Positions 1 through 11,309 of a stretch of DNA of 64,000 bases are shown piece by piece (the first letter of the stretch is position 1; every line of letters begins with the position of its first letter). Both the position numbers and the translations under genes were made by a program. Below the pieces are notes generated by a model, which saw nothing but the letters and a program-made list of their open reading frames with translations, was not told where the DNA came from and did not search any database. Source of the DNA: Blastobasis lacticolella (lineage: Eukaryota; Arthropoda; Insecta; Lepidoptera; Blastobasidae); contig LR990044.1 in assembly GCA_905147135.1 (NCBI GenBank), positions 13,086,122-13,150,121 on the forward strand, read 5' to 3'.

Positions 1-1274
1 AATGTCAGTCACCTTTCGATTTGATTTTCTTAGATAATTTCATCATTGCGTAAGGTAAATATTTTCAGAACCGCAGATATTATAGTTACTTTATCTTTTC
101 ATACCTTTTCATTGTCATATTCATACTTGGCTACTATTTCAGAAGTCCTAATTTCAATACAAAGGTTGAGGTACCCACGCAATTATGTTAAGCTTACTTG
201 GAAACTCAAATAGATACCGCGGTAAGTCCAAGATTTCCCCAAACTGTTTTCAAACTTGCTGAATTAATATCCAAGCTCAATTATTTAGATGATACCTCAA
301 TATCGCGTTGATATGCGGTAAAATACCAGTTTGAATTAGAAAAATGATAAAGTTGTTGTAAGGCTATTTGCCAATCACATAATTGTAAATAATCTATAGC
401 CTAGAACCAGACAAAGACTAGATCTTAAAACAAATCTGATGTCATCAAATGGCTTGCACGTTGCACGAAGTTGTCTACCTGTCTTAAAGCTCAATAATCG
501 CGAATGTCGAGATCAAACCTGTTTTCCATTTTGTTTTGCTAAGTATATGTATTTCTAATTATAGTTTGTCATTGATATAAGCATTTTTATGTCCATCGGT
601 ATACGAACAGGTAGTTCTGTAGTTTGTCCTTTATTCCTACACTACACAAATCAACAAACGTGAAATATATACACTATAAAACTTAAAGGGCTTCGATTTC
701 CACAAAATTTATTTGTCCATTCTTTAATTCGTTAGTGTTTAATAATTGAATTATGGGTTACAGTCTTAGAAAATGTATGGTGCGCAAAATGGGTTTCTAT
801 CGGTCGGCCAATTGCACAAACCCTTGAAAGAATAGGTAAATAAGGTTACATAAAATTTGTATGACAAACGTTCGCTCATAACTTGAACTTGCATTAGTTG
901 GCCTTATTATCAAATTATGGACGTGTAGCTTTTTTATATTTTCTAGTGTTACTACTGGGTTTATTCTAATTAGTATAGGTTGCAGTTGCCTATCCATTTA
1001 TGACGTCAAGGAACATTGCGTGGATAAGATAATGAAGACTGCATTTACAAGTATGACCCATTTCAGCTTTATCCTATGACAAACCCATATGACGCATTTG
1101 CGGCACCTACTGCATTTATTGTAGAATCATGATACCTGTTTATGGGTGACAAATTGTTTGGTCATTTGTCAATGCCAATACCAATAAAATATTATCAACC
1201 TACCTAATGAAGTCAAATATTATAATTGGGATAACGAGAATTACATCGTAGTTATAAGACAATATAAATAAAAT

Positions 1275-1612
1275 AATCATCTTAGCGTTAATGTCCCGGT
1301 TGTGCTCTCGAGGACGAGGGCCTGGGATCTGCCTTGACCATGATCCAGGATTTGGCAATCAGGTAATTACAGTGGAAACACTACCATCTGACCTCCGTGA
1401 CCCTGTTACCAGGGGAACCTGACCAGATTGGATCATAGTTACAAATTCAGTAGCCTACAATATGCAGGTTTCATCTCGATGTTTTCCCTCACCGCAAGAG
1501 CATCGGTTAGAATTCAACTAATGTACCTACATAACTCAGAAAAGAATCATTGGTACATGGACACAGCAGGGTTCGAACCCGGTACCTCCTTGCCACCGAC
1601 GCTCCTTAGTAG
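1275..1612 (-). mobile_element. tRNA-derived SINE (family 1), near full length, reverse orientation
   Basis: Read on the minus strand it begins with a tRNA-like head containing the B-box GGGTTCGAACCC (around 1568-1580). It continues through the family body (GATCCAATCTGGTCAGGTTC-like block, then GGTCACGGAGGTCAGATGG-like block) and ends in a CGCTAAGATGATT tail. The same body recurs at least nine more times in the window, which defines the family. It is a non-autonomous retroposon with no coding capacity. Confidence 0.8.
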
Positions 1613-2075
1613 TTATTAGACAATATTACAGCTAATTATGAACACATTGTAGGTATGTATTAATGAAAATCACTTACCACTTTTAGATACCCCCATACCA
1701 GCACACCGATTCTGAGTGGAATACATGCGAAACATTTCTCGAACTGTGGAGTAGATTCCATTTGATAATTACCCATATATAACAAAATTACGTTTTCTAA
1801 TTATTACAAGAGTCAATGTCGTCGACAACAGATTTTTAAAAACGCGTTTAAATTAAATTTAAATAAAATTGGCTAGTCACTCCGCACATGCGCCTCGCTT
1901 GAACGCATTCGCTACTATAATGTGATTAACATAATACAAAATACACCTTAAGAGCAGGTTTTACCTTATAGATTCTTAGTGGGAAATACTCGGTAGTAAA
2001 ATGAGTCAGCACCGGCTCCTGCCGACCGATTTCCTTTACATTTTAAATCAAATACCTACCTTACTTTCCTTCAAG

Positions 2076-2361
2076 AGAGTCAGTGGCCGAGCGGTTGAGT
2101 ATCCGACTCGTAAGCGAGAAATACCGGGTTCGAAACCCGTTGCGAAATTACTCTTTTCTTAGTTATGTACATTGCAAACCTGCAAATTCAGGCAACTGAA
2201 TTTGTTACCATGATCCAATCTGGTCAGGTTCCCCTGGTAGCAGGGTCACGGAGGTCAGATGGTAGTCGCTCCACTGTAATTATTCTGATCGGTAAATCCT
2301 AGATCACGGTCAATACGGACCCCGGGCCCTCGTGCTCGAGAGCACAACCGCCAACGCCAAG
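2076..2361 (+). mobile_element. tRNA-derived SINE (family 1)
   Basis: The head carries a recognisable tRNA-like A/B-box arrangement: GTGGCCGAGCGGTTGAGTAT followed by CGGGTTCGAAACCCG. The family body follows with the CAGGTTCCCCTGG and GGGTCACGGAGGTCAGATGG blocks. The middle, ACATCGTGATGAAACC-type part is missing, so this is an internally deleted copy. Confidence 0.8.
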
Positions 2362-3599
2362 TTTTTTTTACCTTACTTTCCGTCATTGTTTTGTTACCGT
2401 CAGCGTCAGAGTTTTGTTGACTCCATTTCCTTATGACTAACATAAGTAGGTACCTTCTGCGAACGTACTGATGAACATAATGACGTCACATCGGGTGACG
2501 TACAAATTATAGCTATCAAATCTTTATAGTAATAAAAATTATTGTATGTTGAAATTGATGTGAAATAAAAAAGACTACTTATTTAAAATAATGTATTGTA
2601 ATGTTGTTGTCGTTGAAGGTTGTACGTTGAGGTTGACCTTCTAACATGTTTCGTACCGGTTGATGTCGTTACTCTAGCTTCCGTTCAGTCAATGCAGGTA
2701 CTACAATTCTCATAACCACTTTGGTTATTTTATATGGTTTGGGTCTTATGTATGAAATCACCAATATACATTGATATAGGACTTACTCAAATAAATTATT
2801 TATTCATAATAACAGTACTTACATTGAAAGAAGAAGAAGAAAAGAAGTATATAAAGCACAATACATACGCCTTAAAAATTTAATTGTCGTCCACACTGCT
2901 GCCCCCCGGAATTGTGCCCAGAAAGCTGGCTGCGTTACCTCGTTGAATAGCAATGCTTATTCTCTGACCGAGGGATTTACTTAATTTTTTTTATGTATTA
3001 TGACTTACTACGATAAAGTACAATAACATGGAGATAATTACAAGTGTATACACTAGACTACGATTACGTAGTATATTATTAAGTCTTTGGTACTACTCAC
3101 AGTCTCCGATCTTTGTGAAGATCTCTGGGGGAGGCCTATCAGTGGGCGTCTTCCGGCTGATATGATGATAATGAGTAGTAAAGTTTAGAGTAGCAACGCG
3201 TACCTATTTTGTGGTTGTAGCAATCTAAGACAGAATCGAATTCATTTTGCGATAATCTAGGCCTTACGACGATGAAGTTGGCATTTGAAAAGAGAACAAT
3301 ATTTTCATTAACCACCGGCCACCGACCCAAAAAACGCAGGATTTAGGTCGCTGGCCACCCTTATTCTCAACAGCGGAACGAAAGGAATCCATCCCTCTTG
3401 TTTCCTTTCACCCTCCACTTCACACCCCATTTTCTCATCCACCACCCTAATTGGGGCTTAATTTTTATTGAGAACGCTCTGTTTCATATCCTTACTAAAC
3501 AAGTTATTCTTACAAACGGCTTTGGTTGTGGATTAGTTTATTAGTAAACGTACCGTTTAATGGGATACCAGTGCCATTTTATAGAGAGCGTAATAAAAA

Positions 3600-3850
3600 A
3601 TTATCATCTTGACGTTAATGTCTCGGTTGTGCTCTCGCGCACGAGGGCCCGGGGTCCGCCTTGACCATGATCTAGGAATTAGCAGATTAGGTAATTACGG
3701 TGGAGCGACTGCCATCTGACCTCCATGACCCTGCTACCACGGGAGTTAGTTTTCAGTCGCCTAAATGTGCAGGTTTCATCACGATGTTTTCCCTCACCGT
3801 AAGTGCATCGGTTAGTGTTCAACTAATGTACGTAACTCGGAAAGGCGTCA
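3600..3850 (-). mobile_element. SINE family 1, head-truncated copy
   Basis: Minus-strand copy running from the ACATTAACGTCAAGATGATA-like tail through the GGGTCATGGAGGTCAGATGG block to the ATCGTGATGAAACCTGCACA block. It stops near the AACTAATGTACGT motif, so the tRNA-like head is missing. Confidence 0.7.
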
Positions 3851-4484
3851 CTGACCGTTCATTAAGGAAACAATAAGACGCGGTTTCCTAGAGAACGGTG
3901 TCAAAGAGCGTCGAGCCCATTGTTTTCATAGTAAACATTTATAATTGTATCGACAGCTGTCATTAGCACGTCATTCCCGCCCAAAAACGCTCGTAAACAA
4001 AATGTTGATATTCTCTAATACGCTACAGGTACCTAACAACGAACAGTTATACCTACAACTATTGATTTGTGATGAAATAAACTTTTAAACAGAGAAGTAT
4101 AATTTAAATGATAAAATAAAAACGAAATTTGTAAAAAGTACCGAGTCGACAAGGTCGACATTTACCAAAATAAAACGCTACTTAGAGAACCTATTTTTTT
4201 ACTACTTATGAGATAGAAAGGCGGTCAGGGTGATGGAGTTTTGTCCCAGAATTAACGAAGCCGACTCCGGTATCAAGTCTGTACAAATCTGAAAATAAAA
4301 TCCTCTAATTCTAAGGTAGCTCTATATTTTCACTCCTTGTGATACCAATAACGTCATATGAGACAGTTTGCCTGTTTGTTTCCCGAGGAAAGTTAAAGCA
4401 GTTTAATTAATTTTGTTGTTTGTTCTTTAGTTTATTTTCATGAACACCATTTTCATAATACTAGTAGAGTGAGAGAGAGATTTG

Positions 4485-4570
4485 ACCGTATTAATGGGAA
4501 CAAATCCCTGCAGCTTGGGCCAAATGGTGGGAGCTCACGGCAGTCATCTGTGAATCTATATCCCTGTTAA
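4485..4570 (+). repeat. Fragment shared with 40.545-40.622 kb
   Basis: The stretch from TGGGAGCTCACGGCAGTCAT to AGCTCAAGGGGCTAATATAC is closely repeated at 40.545-40.622 kb. There it directly follows an RTE-like reverse transcriptase relic, so this is probably a piece of the same retroposon family. The DNA after it up to about 4.7 kb is GC-richer but was not matched. Confidence 0.45.
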
Positions 4571-5825
4571 GCTCAAGGGGCTAATATACAAGAGGCTAAT
4601 TATAATTAGCCATGTCATGCTCTATGCCTGCAAGACATGTCCGGCGCAGACGAAACACGTCCGCGAACTCCGGTCGAATTCAGGCCTCGAGGGTTTTGCA
4701 AACAAGAACATGCTACGTACGCAGATAATATTAGGTAAATAAGAACATAAATATGCGTTATGCAAAATTGTTCAATTCAATTTCATTTATTCATCAACAT
4801 AGGTAATATATACAGCTGTTATTAAATTATTCAATTTCCGCTATGTTGCGCCGGTTGACACACGAATGTAGCAGGTACAAATAACGATATTACAGAAATT
4901 CAATTAATTAAAATTACATTTAAACCAGTCCAATAATAAAACAATAACAATAAATAAAAAATAAAACGAGTACTTTTGTTATCGATGTTTTTATTGCGAC
5001 AAAATAAAGTTGTAAGAACAACAGATATTATTCGGTTACCTAAACATATTGTTTAACACACTTAAAACGTACTTACACATAAATGGGTCATTGATTTTGG
5101 ATATGTTTGCCTGGGCAACCATTTTCATTTTCATAAATTTTGCCGATGAGCACCTAAGACGTCAGGCGTGTTTGCGTCGCACCGCCTTTGTCATCGGGCT
5201 TATGTGAATTTTCCTCACACGTAATTTCCCAATGTAGTACCTACATACACAATATATTACGTTCGACAAAACCAGCCTTTTCCACGACTACAAGAAGAAG
5301 CTAGCATTTTGTTATAGAAAATGACTATCACAGTTTTATTTCGGCATATTTCGGCGGCGGCGCCGGGGGCGGCACCGGCTGTCGGTAGTGCCGCGCGTAG
5401 ATGCCGTCCCAGAAGCGCGCGCGCCGCGCGAGCTGCGGCCCGCGAAGCTCAAGCTTCTCGTCCATTGACATGTGCGGCCCGCCGTCGGCGCCCGCGGCCG
5501 GCCACGGCGGAGCCGGTCGGCACTGGTGATCTGGGTTTAAAATATATTTCCCTGTTTTATTGCCGAATGATGTCCAGGATCTAAATGAGTTTCGAACCTT
5601 ATAATATCATAATACTTTATATATTTTAACTAATTTCAAGTACTTGCACCAATAATGTGTGAGATAAGTAAAAAAGGATTTACTAATACATTTTAGTAGA
5701 TAGAGGAGGTAGGAGGAGGTCTCCTTTTTAGAGGAGAGGTAACTTACCCGGTTGTCATAAAGTTCAACCATAGCTATCTCATTTTAGCCCGCATCTTTAC
5801 GGTACGTTCAGAATACGTTGTATTA

Positions 5826-6157
5826 TATATGATCAAACGAACTTCGCGAAGTTCGATCGATATTATATGAGTCGCTTCATTCGAAGATATAAGATAATTC
5901 ACAACGTAGTCCCTTTAGCCTACAAGGTAGCTTCGCACGTTTATTTAAAGTAAAATCGATTTGTTTTCAATCGATCATTTTTTATTTCGATCCTACACGT
6001 ATCGATACAGCCAGCCGCCATTTTTACGTCATTCTTTTTAGAGATACTATGCGAAACTTCCCCACGCCTGGGAATATGGGCGGGCGGGTGTTATATCTTC
6101 GAATGAAGCGACTCATATAATATCGATCGAACTTCGCGAAGTTCGTTTGATCATATA
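5826..6157. mobile_element. MITE with perfect 68-bp inverted arms
   Basis: Arms at 5825-5892 and 6091-6158 are exact reverse complements over 68 bp and include the palindrome GAACTTCGCGAAGTTC. TTA stands directly outside each end (5823-5825 and 6158-6160), which fits a 3-bp target duplication. The 200-bp centre contains the block from TCCCTTTAGCCTACAAGG to GCCATTTTTACGTCATTC, also found inverted inside 10637-10765. It lies at the left edge of the larger insertion in EST-E exon 2. A 3-bp TTA duplication is typical of PIF/Harbinger-type elements, but that assignment is tentative. Confidence 0.75.
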
Positions 6158-7536
6158 TTATATTTCGTCGCTTCATTCTTCAGATATAAGATAATTCACA
6201 ACGTAGATGTTTGGAGAGGGAAGTTTTGCAAATTTTAAACAAATTATTAATAATTATACATTTTAAACAATGTATTAATTATACGGTATCAACCGTAAAT
6301 TAAACATATTACATAATGGACACTGTGGTTAATTCATTATTAAGAAAGCAAACGGGTTTAACAAATCGGCCGACATCAGCGATCGGCCTGATATCTGGCG
6401 AAAACGCGATGTGCTGGTCCGTGCGGCCACCGCATTGCGGCTCCGCCGCGGAGACGCCGCCGCCCCAGCGCCGGACACCGGACGCCGGGCACACCGAGCC
6501 ACAGCACATGGACCCATGACACACTGCTCTCTGTCATCACCCTGCCAATCCATTGGCTAATGGTTTGTCCGTGACTTGTTTATGGTGTGGTTTGCACGAC
6601 AGAAAGAGATACTTAGTATGTGCCAGTACTGAGTTGCTCGATTCTAATCAGATACTCCTCGAGTGTGATGGAAGGGGTTATGCGTAAATTAGGTACAAAA
6701 GAGCCCTGAATACTAGCGACCTGACCCTAATGTTGTAACTAATTATGATTTTAATGCTATTTGAGGTGGTATTAATATTATCATCCTTAAAAGTGATAGC
6801 GTTTGTACCCTGTGTGTGTGTGTGGTATACAGGGCCAGTAATATTCCTAATGTTCTGGTTCACTTTTTATTATGTTTTATTTATTCGGACGGGACCGAAT
6901 TTGAAATGTTATCCAATACACTCTCGTGGATTCCAAGTGGCAGTATACCTAGGCAAGCTTGGGTTGAATTTGAAAGCTCCTTTTAGTGATCGTTTAATTC
7001 GAACATCCTAACTGGGACCAAAATAGGATACGGAGCTGAACGATGATTGTTCAAAGTGTCATACGAAGCATTCGTATTAAAACAATTACTTAAAATGTTA
7101 TCACAAATTCGTTAGAATCTTCATATGGATCAGTATTATTCTGCAATCAAAATTGCAAATCGAGAGAAGTGCGGCAAGTGAGAATGCATGAGATTAATCG
7201 CATCTACTGCGATAGCCTCCGAGTCCTGTTTGCAGGATAAATAGCGCTCACAGTCGGTATTGACGCGAGACATGAAATCGGTAATCTACCGATAACTCAA
7301 TCATAGTCTGTCTAACAGTGTGGACTATCTATCGGTAAGACGAGTCAGAGAGTTTTCACTCTATGTCCTTTACTCTCTTGAGTCCTCGTCAACCTTAATA
7401 TCACATAACGAAATATGCCGCGCTAGATTCTTTGCATGAAGGTATTCAATACTTCCTTGACAATTTACATAGCTGATAGCTGTGGTGTTATAGCAATATA
7501 GCACAATTATTATCGTATGATGCAACATTTTTAGGT

Positions 7537-7740
7537 TTAGTAAATCCAGTTAATGGGATACTTGAGTTCACATTGCTTCCAACACCCGTTGACCCAATCG
7601 TCGCCATAGACGGTTCCCCAGTCAGTACGAGCGCCATAAATGAAGTTCTCGTTTACATAATGAAGTCCTGAGGGACAATAAAGGGCCAATGTTTTGCGCC
7701 CATCAATTAAGATCCTCAAAGAACGTAGAACGGGAGGATA
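7537..7740 (-). other. Unassigned 60-codon open frame inside the insertion
   Basis: The minus frame reads through LRSLRILIDGRKTLALYCPS and YGARTDWGTVYGDDW to a stop at 7537. It has a TTTAG acceptor-like site just upstream (about 7756). The spacing of CPSG, YGARTD and the later CWKQC recalls a galactose/rhamnose-binding (SUEL-type) lectin domain, but the match is weak and from memory only. It could be a captured exon or chance. Confidence 0.25.
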
Positions 7741-8002
7741 TTTATGCTAAAGTTTAAGTAGCTATTATATTTTTAAATACATTTTAACAATAGATAAAAA
7801 AATTTGTGTGCAATCAGCTGTATTGTAGGGCTGGACAAGCTGCTACTGACAGCGCAATAAGTTGAGCTAAATATTGTGCAACGGGGAAGAGACAAAATAT
7901 ATACACTGATTGTGCTATAATGTCGCTTTTCCCCAGTTAAAAAAAAATTAAGTGAAATTCTCAAAATTAAAACATATAAACACTAGAATTTTACACATAT
8001 TT

Positions 8003-8472
8003 TTAGGTTTCAAGTTGCTTTTGACGTGGACTATAAATCCGAGACATTGAAGTAATCTGGGCCTCGTTAACATTGCTTAGACATTCCTCGAAGTCATTGC
8101 CAATGCAAATGATATCGTCTAAGTATAGCACGGATTTTGAGCCTTGAGACCTTAAGAAGGTAAAGATCTTAGTCGTCACTTTAGTAAACCCTCGCGGGGC
8201 AACCGAGATACTAATACGGTAAGGCTGAAAATTTGTAAATTCTGCCATCGAATTAAAGCTTTTATGGTTCACAATTTTAAATTTGTCATATTTAAAAAGT
8301 GTTTCTTGGAATTTATTTTGAAATGGTTCTGTGGTCCGATATACGTGGTCGGTATAAATTTATTTGTGATGTTAGATTTATGGTGAATCTTTTTTCCCAT
8401 TCGGTTTAGGTGCCGGGAATATTTTAGATAAAAATTAATTAGGTATGTGGGGCTGCCGCCTGCCCAATGCAA
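8003..8472 (-). pseudogene. DIRS-like reverse transcriptase relic
   Basis: The minus frame 8272-8003 contains ISVAPRGFTKVTTKIFTFLR followed by VLYLDDIICIGNDFEECLSN. APRxFTK upstream of a YxDD box followed by ECLxNV is characteristic of reverse transcriptases of DIRS/PAT tyrosine-recombinase retrotransposons. An overlapping open frame in another phase (8472-8269) may be its frameshifted upstream part. No RNase H or recombinase domain is visible, so this is a fragment. It lies inside the 48-bp-TIR insertion. Confidence 0.6.
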
Positions 8473-8689
8473 GGTGTTCGGCTGAGCACTCTAAAATCGC
8501 ACCCAAATCTACTAACATTTTAATGGACTAAGGGACTCCTTCTTTTTGTCAGGAGCAAAAAGTTTGGTATTTGTCAGGAGACAGAATACTTGTTTACACC
8601 AGGGGCAACATAGATATAGTGCCACGGACTTATAGAATGGGACTTCTAAACCGTCCTGAATCAATGCCAACAATTAATTATAAAATAAT

Positions 8690-9450
8690 TGTCCGCGACC
8701 AACGTGGCGCACCTGAGTCACTTAGGTGACTATGTAGGCGCGGCTGCGGCGGCCGGCGGCTTCCGCGGCGCGGGGAGGCTGCTTGGCCGACGCTCGCTGC
8801 GGCCCGGTGACGGCCGGCGCGGGGGGAGCCGGCCATTTCCCCGGGCTCGCGTGGCCGAGCAAGGGGTATGTCGATGGAGCCAATTCGCACACAGTACTTC
8901 CGAATAGCGTTTCGTTTCGGTGAGTGTTACGGACGACATTCAAGAACGCCTTATCGTTAGGCGTTATTATTATCAGTTTTATTCTCGATTTCTAGTACAT
9001 AAAATAAAGATCGCAAGAGTATGCGGCGGGCGTCACTCAGATATTTGATGGCGATGAATATGGTATTCTCCTCGTTGGAGTACGTGTAGCGGCGCGGATG
9101 ACCGCAACGAAGGCGCCGAGTCGCCGCCGCGCCGTCGCCGCTTTCTCGTCGCGGCCGCGGACGCTCTCGGTTATCGAGCCTAAACTTTATTATTACGATG
9201 CCCAGGCTCAAAAATAAAATATTTTTGAGCCTGGGGTAACTTTATGTTTTCCGGCACTAAATAACTCTTAAGGATCTTTTCCTTGTAAGGGAGTCACAAT
9301 AGACTCATATTGTTATGTATTTTGTTCCCGTGCTCGGGTTCGTTGTGGATATTGGCTTCGAGGGCCCGCACCAGCTGTGGGTCTAACTGTGCGCGGGCGC
9401 ATCGGCGGCACCGACGAAGGCTCTTTCGCTACTCTAGCGGCGACGGCGAC
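8690..9450 (-). other. Three GC-rich islands, possible captured exons
   Basis: GC-rich blocks at about 8700-8900, 9030-9190 and 9305-9460 stand out from AT-rich surroundings. On the minus strand the middle block reads CGHPRRYTYSNEENTIFIAI in an 84-codon open frame. The right block reads LDPQLVRALEANIHNEPEHG. The left block is rich in Pro, Ala and Arg. I do not recognise the products. They may be exon fragments of a host gene picked up by the element, or element-encoded sequence. Confidence 0.3.
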
Positions 9451-9827
9451 CTGGGGCAAGTCTGTTGACGCCTCAGTAGCAAGTAATACGTCTCAGTAAT
9501 AGCATTCGGAGGTGTGTCGATGTCTAAAACCGCAGACAAATTCATATTATGTCCGTTTTAGAACAAACGAGTTTACGAACGAGTGGTCGATTACACCCCC
9601 TACTTTACTAGTAGGTACTTAATGCCCCACTGTTTAAAGTATTATTCTCATCGTTCATCGAGTGTTCATAATATATTAAGGTGTTTGTATTGATCCCCGA
9701 TCAACTAAAAACCATTCCGAAGATTAAACCACGGATATGTGAAGAATGTGGGTATATCCACAAAATAAATCCGCACTGCCGATTCTCGATCGACGGTGGC
9801 GGGTTATAGACCTCTAAATGATTCTTG

Positions 9828-10379
9828 ATCATCAGCAGGTTGAGACACTTGGGATTATTGCACATTGCCTTCGTGATGGTTCACGACCAACCTCCAGGCG
9901 CTGTGTCGATACCGTCGTGTTGGTTCTCGACCAACATCCAGGTGAATATGCACATTGCCTTCGTGATGGTTCTCGACCAACCTCCAGGCTTTGTGTCGAT
10001 ACCGTCGTGTTGGTTCTCGACCAACATCCAGGTGTATAATTTTCCGTCGCGTTGATTCTCGACCAACGTCCAGGTTTTTACCATCGTGTTGACTCACGGC
10101 CAACCCCCAGGTTTTACATTGAAACACTCGATGCATAAATTACACGTATCACATTAAGCGAAAATCGCGTAAAATAGAAACTTACTTAGTTTTAATCGGA
10201 ATCTAAAGTATCTAAAAACCTCGATCATCACCAGGTTGAGAAACTAGATAATTGCATATTGCCTTTGTGTTGATTCTCGACCAACCTCCAGATGAAATTT
10301 TAATTATATTCTTCATTTTTTATTGTATATACAATAAAGCTAAATCACCGTCGTGTTGACTCACGGCCAACCCCCAGGT
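9828..10379 (+). repeat. Irregular array of a ~30-bp motif
   Basis: About eight copies of a motif close to CGTCGTGTTGGTTCTCGACC + AACATCCAGG occur at about 9876, 9913, 9959, 10002, 10047, 10080, 10261 and 10347. Start-to-start spacing is 33 to 180 bp. A pair of units (9870-9945 and 9955-10033) repeats as a 76-80 bp block. Two degenerate copies reading GATCATCAGCAGGTTGAG or GATCATCACCAGGTTGAG precede the clusters. The array is subterminal in the 48-bp-TIR insertion, where repeated motifs are often transposase-binding sites; that role is inferred. Confidence 0.7.
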
Positions 10380-10480
10380 TTTGTATTAATACACTCAATG
10401 CATAAATTATAAAAGTAACTACATTCGGCGAAAATATTGTAGGTACTTACATGAATTTTTATCGGAATCTGAAGTGGAAT
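10066..10480 (-). repeat. Diverged 140-bp direct duplication carrying a splice-donor-like site
   Basis: The block at about 10076-10215 (from GTTGACTCACGGCCAACCCC through GCATAAATTA to ATCGGAATCTAAAG) recurs at 10342-10480. Both copies carry GTAAGT on the minus strand, each next to TTTAGATTCCGAT or TTCAGATTCCGAT. In the right copy an open minus frame (10604 down) with AIFSDSTSDSDKNS leads into that donor. There is no ATG in frame, so any exon here is hypothetical. Confidence 0.45.
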
Positions 10481-11309
10481 CCGAGAATATCGCTACTTTG
10501 TGACATCGTAGGTTTTTTGCTTTTTCTTTTAAAATACCGAATCTTGTTTTCGGCGCTGCGTTTCTACTTTTGAAATAAAATTTTAACAATTTGTTGTGCA
10601 CCACGTGTGCACGATGTGCCCGCTACCTCGCACGAAAAAGGAATGACGTAAAAATGGCGGCTGGCTGTATCGATACGTGTAGGATCGAAATAAAAAATGA
10701 TCGATTGAAAACAAATCGATTTTACTTTAAATAAACGTGCGAAGCTACCTTGTAGGCTAAAGGGACTACGTTGTGAATTATCTTATATCTGAAGAATGAA
10801 GCGACGAAATATAATCATATATGGCGGTTTCATACACAGTATACGTCTGAGCAATATGATCAGCCCCGCGGAATCCATGAGTTGGTGGAGATTCATCTAC
10901 ATATGAATACTCGTATAAAAACAATTTATCATTGCCTGCTTCCACTTGCAATTTAACAGAACGCAATGTGGAATATGCAAATTTAATATCCGTGAATATT
11001 GGTGTAATAAATTACTTCACGATTATTCTAAACAGTCTTTTCACTAATTGTTTTATTTCCAAAGTAGAATTTCTTTACTTCTTTTGCTGCGACTTCCTTC
11101 TCATCCTCACTACTAAATTTCAAATCTGCTGGAAGAAATTCTAAAAAATTCAATAATTCCATAATTTTTTTTTAAATTTAGCCTATCCAACCCTTCCATT
11201 TCAGTAAATCCATAAAGCATTGGTAGTTTGCTGTATTTGCCTCCTTTAAATATATTGACAGGTGTATCTTCAAGGAACCCTCTCCTCTAACATCACGTTC
11301 GACACAAGA

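Larger units (their letters stand above)
1..5327. other. AT-rich intergenic region with SINE copies and no recognisable gene
   Basis: No open frame here is longer than about 65 codons or resembles a known protein. The stretch holds three copies of the main SINE family (listed separately) and a fragment near 4.5 kb shared with 40.5 kb. Around 2.88-2.96 kb there is a GC-richer patch that could be old retroposon sequence but that I cannot assign. The rest is AT-rich DNA in which I see nothing. Confidence 0.6.
6159..10813. mobile_element. 4.65-kb insertion with perfect 48-bp inverted ends in EST-E exon 2
   Basis: The 48 bp at 6159-6206 (starting TATATTTCGTCGCTTCATTC) are the exact reverse complement of 10766-10813. 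Esterase coding sequence stops at the right end (10810) and resumes left of the neighbouring MITE (5824), and joining the flanks restores the family reading frame. Host and element are both TATA-rich at the junction, so the target duplication cannot be cut out precisely. The inside holds no recognisable transposase. It contains a DIRS-like reverse transcriptase relic, GC-rich islands, an array of a 30-bp motif and a 140-bp duplication. It may be a non-autonomous DNA transposon or a composite of nested insertions. Confidence 0.7.

Noticed and set aside
2082..2140. tRNA genes in the SINE heads
   Set aside because: The A/B-box parts lack full cloverleaf pairing, are attached to a repeated body and occur many times in degenerate form.
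9828..10379. CRISPR-like array of repeats and spacers
   Set aside because: Spacing is irregular (33-180 bp), units vary, the DNA is clearly animal and no cas-like gene is present.
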